This document shows, one piece after another, positions 57,978 to 64,000 of a stretch of DNA of 64,000 nt (position 1 is its first letter; every line of letters starts with the position of its first letter). The DNA lies in assembly GCA_037013495.1 (NCBI GenBank), contig CM072812.1, positions 34,740,501-34,804,500 on the forward strand. The letters are read 5' to 3'. Below the pieces are notes generated by a model. It was not told the DNA's origin, did not search any database, and was given only the letters and a program-made list of their open reading frames with translations. The stretch comes from Hippophae tibetana (lineage: Eukaryota > Streptophyta > Magnoliopsida > Rosales > Elaeagnaceae). Made by a program: the position numbers and the translations under genes.

Positions 57978-59390
57978 CTGAATTCCAAGATGAAGCAAAT
58001 ATGGAATGAGGACTGACCTTTCCATACGTGTATAGATCATTGCAAAGATGGTGATATAAGCTAGAAAGATTGTCCCAACACTTATAAGCAATAAAAGGAG
58101 GAAAAATGTGACAACACACTTGTATCTACAAACTGAGCCAAACAGGACAGAGTATCATATATTGTGAACAAGTAGATAGAGAAGTAACAAAAATAAAGCG
58201 CAAAAGGAGCTTATAGGTTGAATCTGGTTTACCTCATAGGCTTTCAATGATTGATCAGCAACTTGTTTACAAATCATAGTATAAATCTTTAATTGCAATA
58301 AGAGAAAAACCAAATTCTACAACTCAAAGAAAAAATATTCTAAATTCATAAGAGATCGAACTTGAACACAAAATCCACAAAGAACATACCTTGGAGACGA
58401 AAGGATGAGAAAAAGTGAGTATGGTGATCGAATAGAGGAAAATGGTTGCCTCGCAAAGTTGACAATATGACCATTTCTTCCTTGAATGCGTATAAAGAAG
58501 ACCCCTACAAAAATATCTATATCAATCAAAAACATTCATTTTTAATGTTAAACAAAAAACGTGAAGCTATAGTAGAACATCAGCTGTTGATGGAACACTA
58601 CAATTAATATCTTAATATGTATTTGGATTTTGGCGTACTCATTATCCTGTCAAACTTATACTCACAGTGATAACAACTGTAAAAGAAGACGTGCATGTAT
58701 ATGTAAAATCAGCCTAAAAAGATAATATAATTCGAAGGGTAATTGGATCACAACAACAAATAATCTCATTTGTACCCCCTGAAATACATATATACTTTCT
58801 GCACAAACCAAACAAAATTATGAAATAAGATACCATACTTGGGATAGGAACCAAATTCAAGAATAAGAGTTGAAATTTGTGATAAAAAACAGTCTTATCA
58901 TAATGAGAGAGCTAAATGGTATTTACCCTACTACTGAAGGCAAAAAAACATCATAAACAACCTCCAGTAGTAACACACGTTTAACCAACACAACTGTACA
59001 AGAATTATGACATTTGCATCTAAATCTAATAAAAGAAAATTGAAGAATGAGCATTAACTTACCCCTACCAATATATGGCCAGAGAATACATCAATTGCTG
59101 GCAAAATGCCACTGCAATATTATAAACAAAAACAATTATAATCAACAACAGAACTTATATTTATTTTTATCATAACAGAAGAATTTATATGAGAACTTAA
59201 ATAGTAAAATGAATTTACTTTTCTTAGGATTAAACAGCTGAGGATTAAACTATAGGATTCCATAAATTCAGACGAGTTATCACCCATTGGAGCAGAATTA
59301 AGATAGATAAAAACATGGCTAAATACCTTCTTCCAAGGTTCACTAGCTCTAAACTTTGGATCTAGATCTTGTCTAGTATAATGAGAACTA
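57978..59390 (-). pseudogene. Row of exon-like blocks inside CACTA-like element A
   Basis: On the minus strand, five open blocks end at GT donors, and the last four also start after AG acceptors: about 59390-59327 (HYTRQDLDPKFRASEPWKK), 59111-59063 (GILPAIDVFSGHILVG, donor GTAAGT), 58504-58390 (SSLYAFKEEMVILSTLRGNH, donor GTATGT), 58286-58233 (IYTMICKQVADQSLKAYE) and 58080-57978 (VGTIFLAYITIFAMIYTRME, then a membrane-like end). Together they look like a multi-exon gene. I cannot identify the protein. It may be a host gene fragment captured by the element, or the element's own gene. Phases between exons were not all proven. Confidence 0.4.
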
Positions 59391-59944
59391 AGAAAAATCT
59401 ATCAAACAAACAAGAGCCAATATGACTAGAGACTACAACTTCAATGTAAACTAAAACAAAGAGTAATGATATGATATCCCAAAAATTAAAACCTGGGTTC
59501 CATTAATCAAAACAAAGTCATCCCAACAATTATAAACAATAATTTTCAGTAATGGGTTCATTGCTGAGACAAAACAACAAACAAGGAATAATGACATATT
59601 GGCAAACAAAGAATAGATGTTGCAGTAGGAGGAAAAACAAGACGCAAACCATCCATGGGATGATTACCAAATAAACAAAATTTGAATATATGTACCTCAT
59701 CTAGAGTGAATTTGAAGAGCAGATTAGTCACACGATGATGAAATACATATCCAGCGTGCGAGAGGGAAAAAGAAACAAGGGAACGAGAACGGCACTATGA
59801 GGACGACAAGACAAGAACGGCCAGACGAGGATGGATGGCGAGACGAGGACGAACGGAAGACAAGACGTAAAGCGGCAGCTGGAGACCATCTCTGAAAAGA
59901 AAGTATATATATATATATATGCTCTGTACGAAAACCCTAGGATA

Positions 59945-60067
59945 TATTAGGGCCAAGAAAGGAAAAAAAAAAGTAAGAAAAAAAAAGAAAAAAGGAAAAA
60001 AGGAAAAAAGAAAAAAGAAAAAAGAAAAAAAAGAGGAAAAAAGGGAAGCATAAAAAAATAAAAAAAT
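59945..60067 (+). repeat. Purine-rich low-complexity tract
   Basis: Over 100 bases are nearly all A and G, with repeated GAAAAAA and AAAAGG words. Confidence 0.85.
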
Positions 60068-60292
60068 ATTTTGGTGTAAAGGAGAAAAAATTAATAGGGT
60101 ATGTCTATAACCTCGATTTTTAAATAACGGAGGCCATAGGATATGTCTATGACCTCGGTTTTTAAATAACCAAGACTATAGGGTATATCTATGGCCTCAG
60201 TTTTAAAATAACCGAGGTCATATGTCTATGGCCTCAGTTTTTAAATAACCGAGCTTAAATGTACGAGACTATATGTATGTATTGTAGTAGTG

Positions 60293-61389
60293 TATGGAAA
60301 CATAAATGTTTGGGGACTGAAACTCAAAATTCTATTTAAATGTAGCTTGAAATATTAGTGGAAATTTCATTTTCCTTATTTATGTCTCTATTACATCAAC
60401 TCAACACGTGAGATAAGCTCTTCCATAGAAGTTAATATGCCAGAGTTTGAACATTAAACATTCAAATGGTGTGCATGCCTTAAAATTAATTTGTATCATT
60501 ATGGGCAAAAATATGTACAATGGCAAGAAATTTCTTGAAATGAATTAATATACTATTGAACTACGTTAATTATGTCAAAGCATGCCAAGTGTATTGGTAC
60601 AAAATAGAGATGAAAATCATTTGAAAGAAAAGGGACAAGATAAATTATTTAAGGAGTTAATGCTCAAAAATGATATCAATTGAGTAATGAGAGTTAATAG
60701 TTCTAAAGAGTTTTAAGTACTTGATAATAAAATGATATCATTTTATGTGACTAAGGGATAAAGAAAAAAAATCATTGTACTATGTATGAAGTATCTCTTA
60801 ATGTGAAAAGAAAAAAAATAAGGATCCTAAATCAAAATTATTATCTATAAACAAAATATTGACCAAGTAATTATAATTATTTAAGAAATGTATTATATTT
60901 ATTTTTTGCACGCATAGATATTTGATATAATCTATATATACATACACCTGAAGATATTCAGGTTAATACTAATTCCTCAAATTCATGAAATATAAAATGT
61001 GTGAAATACACATGTGTATATATGAAAATACAATGAGAAATATAAGATTGTGGGATATATACTTTTATTCTCCTAAACATTATCACAATATAATCTTTAT
61101 TAGAACTACATTCACATAGTTAATCAATTAGTTAGTGATACTTAGCAAGAAACATTAAGGGAGCACTTTATATATTTAAGTGTGTTTAAAATATGTAAGC
61201 AAATGCTTATTTGGTTCACTTAATAATGATATATATATATAGCATTTGACTAATTAATGGATCAATTTATCATATGCAAATATTCAAATTAGTGATTATA
61301 TTTAAATGATTGATATATAATCAATCCAATAATCACATGTGTTTGTATTAAAAAAAAATGATTTAGACTTTTCTATTTAATTGTGTATG
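60293..61389. other. AT-rich spacer between the two CACTA-like elements
   Basis: No gene or element end was recognised in this 1.1 kb. Confidence 0.55.
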
Positions 61390-61877
61390 TACTACTAAAA
61401 AATATACATATGATCTCAGTTTTTTACCGTAATCGTAGGCTTATGATCACGGTTATAAGAACTGAGGCTTAAGTAAGATAAACCATAGATTGTTACCTAT
61501 GACCTCGGTTATTGAAAGATCGAGACCATAAGATATGTCTATGGCCTCGCTTTTTCAATAACCTCAGTTTTTTAATAACCGAGGCCATAAGGTATGTATA
61601 TTGCCTCAGATTTTCAATAATCGAGATCATAAGGTATGTTTATAAATCAAGGTCATAGGGTATGCATAAATTAAAAAAAATACAATTAGTAATTACAATA
61701 TTAAAAATCAATATAAATTACAATAAATTTATTAATTACAATATTAAAAAATATATTATATTAAAATTAAAAATATAATTATATTTGAGAGTTTATTATA
61801 CACTAAAACGTAATAAAAACTTACTATTACAAACTGACTTTTTACTATTAATTACAAGCATTTATAAGTGTATTTCA

Positions 61878-62090
61878 AATCAACCAGTAGCACCAACACC
61901 AACGTTGCACAGCATCATCAATGTCAGCACCACGCAGTAGGATCAGCGTTGCATAGCAACACCAATGCCAGCACCAACATCATCAGCACCAGCTCCAACA
62001 CCAACAACGCCAACACTAGCGTCGTGCAGCAGCATCAACCCCAGCATCGGGCAACAACACCAACACAACTCACCTGTACTAGCCCTAGTA
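61878..62090 (+). repeat. CACCAACAC-rich degenerate repeat
   Basis: Words such as ACCAACACCAACG, ATCAGCACCAGC and ACACCAACAACGCC recur over about 210 bases. In one frame they encode a Ser/Thr/Asn/His-rich run with no other meaning visible. Confidence 0.7.
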
Positions 62091-63104
62091 TGAAAATCAA
62101 ATGATGAAGAACAAATGAATTAAAAATCAAATTATGTTATAATTAATTATAACCCCATTAAATCAATTTAACAACAATTAAAATTAAACTAAAATTTTCA
62201 AATTAAGAAATATTAAAGGCTAATTGTCGGAATTAAAAAATAAATATAATAAAAAAAGAAAATGGAGATTTATAAAGGAGATCAGAAAATATAGTCTACT
62301 TACCCTTTCCTCACTCATCTTTCTGAAGCCTAATTTATTTATCCATATTGATTCAGCATCCTCAGTAGTAGTAGGGAGCATAATAGCCTCATTATACATG
62401 ACAACAATGATTGGAAATAACCTTACAAATAGAAGAACAATATTTAGTCTTAAAACCTAATAAGAAAATAGAAATGGTAGTATTTATAGCCATTTAAAAG
62501 CACTTTTTGTTCCTAAATTTTTACTTTTTCTGCTAACACGACAACAGACTTGTCTATGCAATAAAGTATTATGAGTATGGTTAAGTTAAAATGTAGGTGA
62601 TAGTATAATCACAAGAAATATTTACTACAAGATATAAAATGAAAATTCCTTACAATCAATCATGATTATCTTCTCTACATTAATTTATAAGAATTATAAA
62701 TCTAAATATAAATAAAACTTTGGCATCATCCCTCTCTGTATGCAAAAGTACATAGAGCATCAATTGAAAAAAAACAACATATCAAAGCTTCAAAAGGGAA
62801 ATAACATTTGAGAATCTAATTATTCACTGAATGAAGGGTATATAAACACTAGTTTGAGAAGCTCTTATACTGCCACAAATGCCAAATATGCAAAACATCA
62901 AACAACAGAACTCCAACAGAGCCATATATTACTCTTTTCCAATAGTGTGAGATTTAGTTCATAAATACTATAAATTTTAGGGTGCAAATTGCAAAGTACT
63001 ATATGCTCAAAAAAAAGAGACAGATGCATAAATACACATGTAAATAGAGACAAAGAAGAGTACCTATGTGATGCAGATAAAAAATTCTCCACCAGTTAAT
63101 ACTT

Positions 63105-63330
63105 GTAGCAGCATCAACGCTAGGTACCAGGCACCATGGACCAGCACATCATCATTAGCACCAGCGCAATGCACCAGTACCAACATAGCGCACCAATACT
63201 ACCACAACGTACCAACACCAACACTAGCACCAGTACCAGTACTAGCACCAACACCAGTGGAGCACAACGCACCAGCATTAGCACCAACACCAGCGCAGCG
63301 TAGCGTACCAACACCAGCAACCAGGGACTA
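63105..63330 (+). repeat. CACCAGTACCAG-rich degenerate repeat
   Basis: Near the other end of element B, the words CACCAGTACC, GCACCAACACCAGC and AGCGCAACGCACC-type variants recur over about 225 bases. It mirrors the patch at 61878-62090. Confidence 0.7.
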
Positions 63331-63424
63331 ACGTCTAGCATCCATCATTCAGCGACCAATAAACCAGTTAACAATGACCCATCGAACGGCAACCACTGAA
63401 CCAGTGAGTTAGGAAGAGGAAGAA

Positions 63425-63612
63425 GAGATGGGAAGAGGAAGAATCACGAGAGGAGAAGAGAAATTTCAGATATGGAAAAATGAAAATCATAAATTAAGAA
63501 AGAAACTGTTGGGAGAAAAAGGAAGAAAAAAAAGGTGTGGGAGAAGGAAAAAAAAAGAAAAAGAAAGAGAGAAGGAAAAAGAAAAAGAAAAAAAGAAAAA
63601 AAAACATGAAAA
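63425..63612 (+). repeat. Purine-rich low-complexity tract of element B
   Basis: A GAAAAAGAAAAAG-type run lies near the element's right end, comparable to 59945-60067 in element A. Confidence 0.8.
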
Positions 63613-63774
63613 AAATTGATATAACTTATGACCACAATTATTGATTAAAACTGAGGTCATCAACATATCTTATAGCCTCGGTTTTTATTAGACCGTGACC
63701 AAAATCCTATAAACTCGGTTTTTATAAAAATCGAGGTCATAGGTCTGAGATCATATGTATGTTTTTTAGTAGTG

Positions 63775-64000
63775 ATAACTTAAATCTTATTAGAACTTTT
63801 AAAGAGTTCAATAAGATAAATATATTTGATTTAAAAATTTAATATGAATTTGTAAAGTAATTTTTTTCTTAGTATATAAATTAAACTTTAATTTATCCAT
63901 ATATTTAAAAATTTATTTTTAAAAGAATAAAAGAGCGCACATCTCTCTTCTCATCTTTCAACAAGAGTAACATTTAATATAAAGAAGTATTTACAGATTT
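63775..64000. other. Flanking AT-rich DNA
   Basis: Nothing was recognised in the last bases of the window. Confidence 0.5.

Larger units (their letters stand above)
57232..60292. mobile_element. CACTA-like element A (3.06 kb)
   Basis: The left end is CACTACTACAAAAAG (57232). The right end, reverse complemented, is CACTACTACAATACATAC (ending at 60292). Subterminal repeats built on CTCGGTTTTT and AACCGAGGCCATAGG occur at 57250-57380 and 60100-60260. Flanking triplets are TGT and TAT, a possible 3-base duplication with one difference. The interior includes a GGTGC-rich patch (57600-57735), exon-like blocks on the minus strand, and a purine-rich tract (59945-60067). No transposase was recognised, so it is likely non-autonomous. 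Confidence 0.7.
61390..63774. mobile_element. CACTA-like element B (2.39 kb)
   Basis: The left end TACTACTAAAAAATATACAT (61390) and the reverse complement of the right end CACTACTAAAAAACATACAT (ending at 63774) form terminal inverted repeats of about 30 bases that continue into ATGATCTCAG. The first base C has become T on the left. Subterminal repeats CTCGGTTTTT and AACCGAGGCCATAAGG lie at 61500-61650 and 63660-63740, very similar to those of element A. Flanking triplets are ATG and ATA. No transposase was seen. Confidence 0.7.

Noticed and set aside
58317..58535. Minus-strand open frame of 72 codons as a single gene
   Set aside because: A better reading is an exon at 58390-58504 with AG and GT borders. 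The full open frame runs through both presumed splice sites.
61868..62104. Open frame of 78 codons rich in Ser, Thr, Asn and His
   Set aside because: It is only a reading of the CACCAACAC repeat in CACTA-like element B.
63428..63635. Lys/Glu-rich open frames on both strands
   Set aside because: They are translations of a purine-rich low-complexity tract.

Overview
This window looks like nuclear DNA of a flowering plant, most likely a eudicot. It is strongly AT-rich and dominated by decayed transposable elements: Ty1/copia and Ty3/gypsy LTR elements, a Sirevirus-like copia remnant, a TRIM, an L1-type LINE, CACTA elements, a hAT-type MITE and a fragment of an endogenous pararetrovirus. Only three protein genes look intact: the 3' end of a major-facilitator transporter (1-747), a 459-residue transmembrane protein of unknown function (31368-32747) and a NHL13-like LEA_2 membrane protein (37580-38332). 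All three are on the + strand. I found no tRNA or rRNA gene, no CRISPR array and no bacterial-type operon.

Layout: 1-747, last two exons of an MFS gene. 872-1037, possible solo LTR. 2063-2610, a TRIM (two short LTRs and a primer-binding site, minus orientation). 2611-7000, AT-rich, with a long inverted repeat at 5330-6055 containing a 57-bp tandem repeat. 7015-12250, Sirevirus-like copia remnant (+ strand) with integrase, RT, RNase H, polypurine tract and 3' LTR. About 13140-21503, a minus-strand copia element whose 5' LTR was invaded by a minus-strand gypsy element, later truncated. About 22445-28041, a plus-strand copia element split by a 390-bp hAT-type MITE. 28100-30980, AT-rich desert. 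30990-32750, transmembrane gene and its upstream region. 33100-33960, second Sirevirus-type fragment with a 79-bp tandem duplication. 37260-38335, NHL13-like gene.

From 40.4 to 52.0 kb is a mosaic. A decayed LINE (about 40440-43170) is interrupted by the terminal repeat of a CACTA element (43174 onward) that carries a minus-strand gene with transposase-accessory and ULP1/C48-peptidase-like parts and a strong hairpin near its end. This is followed by a pararetrovirus fragment (about 47150-49530), which ends abruptly against a truncated minus-strand copia element with its 5' LTR (49531-51993). From 57232 to 63774 lie two related CACTA-like elements sharing subterminal GAGG/CCTC-type repeats and GGTGC- or CACCAG-rich internal repeats. 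The first contains a row of exon-like blocks bounded by GT and AG on the minus strand, consistent with a captured or resident multi-exon gene of unknown identity.

The three intact genes show no sign of acting together. The most unusual items are the CACTA element with exon-like blocks, the hairpin in the ULP1-type CACTA, the pararetrovirus/copia junction and the sequon-rich membrane protein. All assignments come from reading the sequence; no database search was possible.
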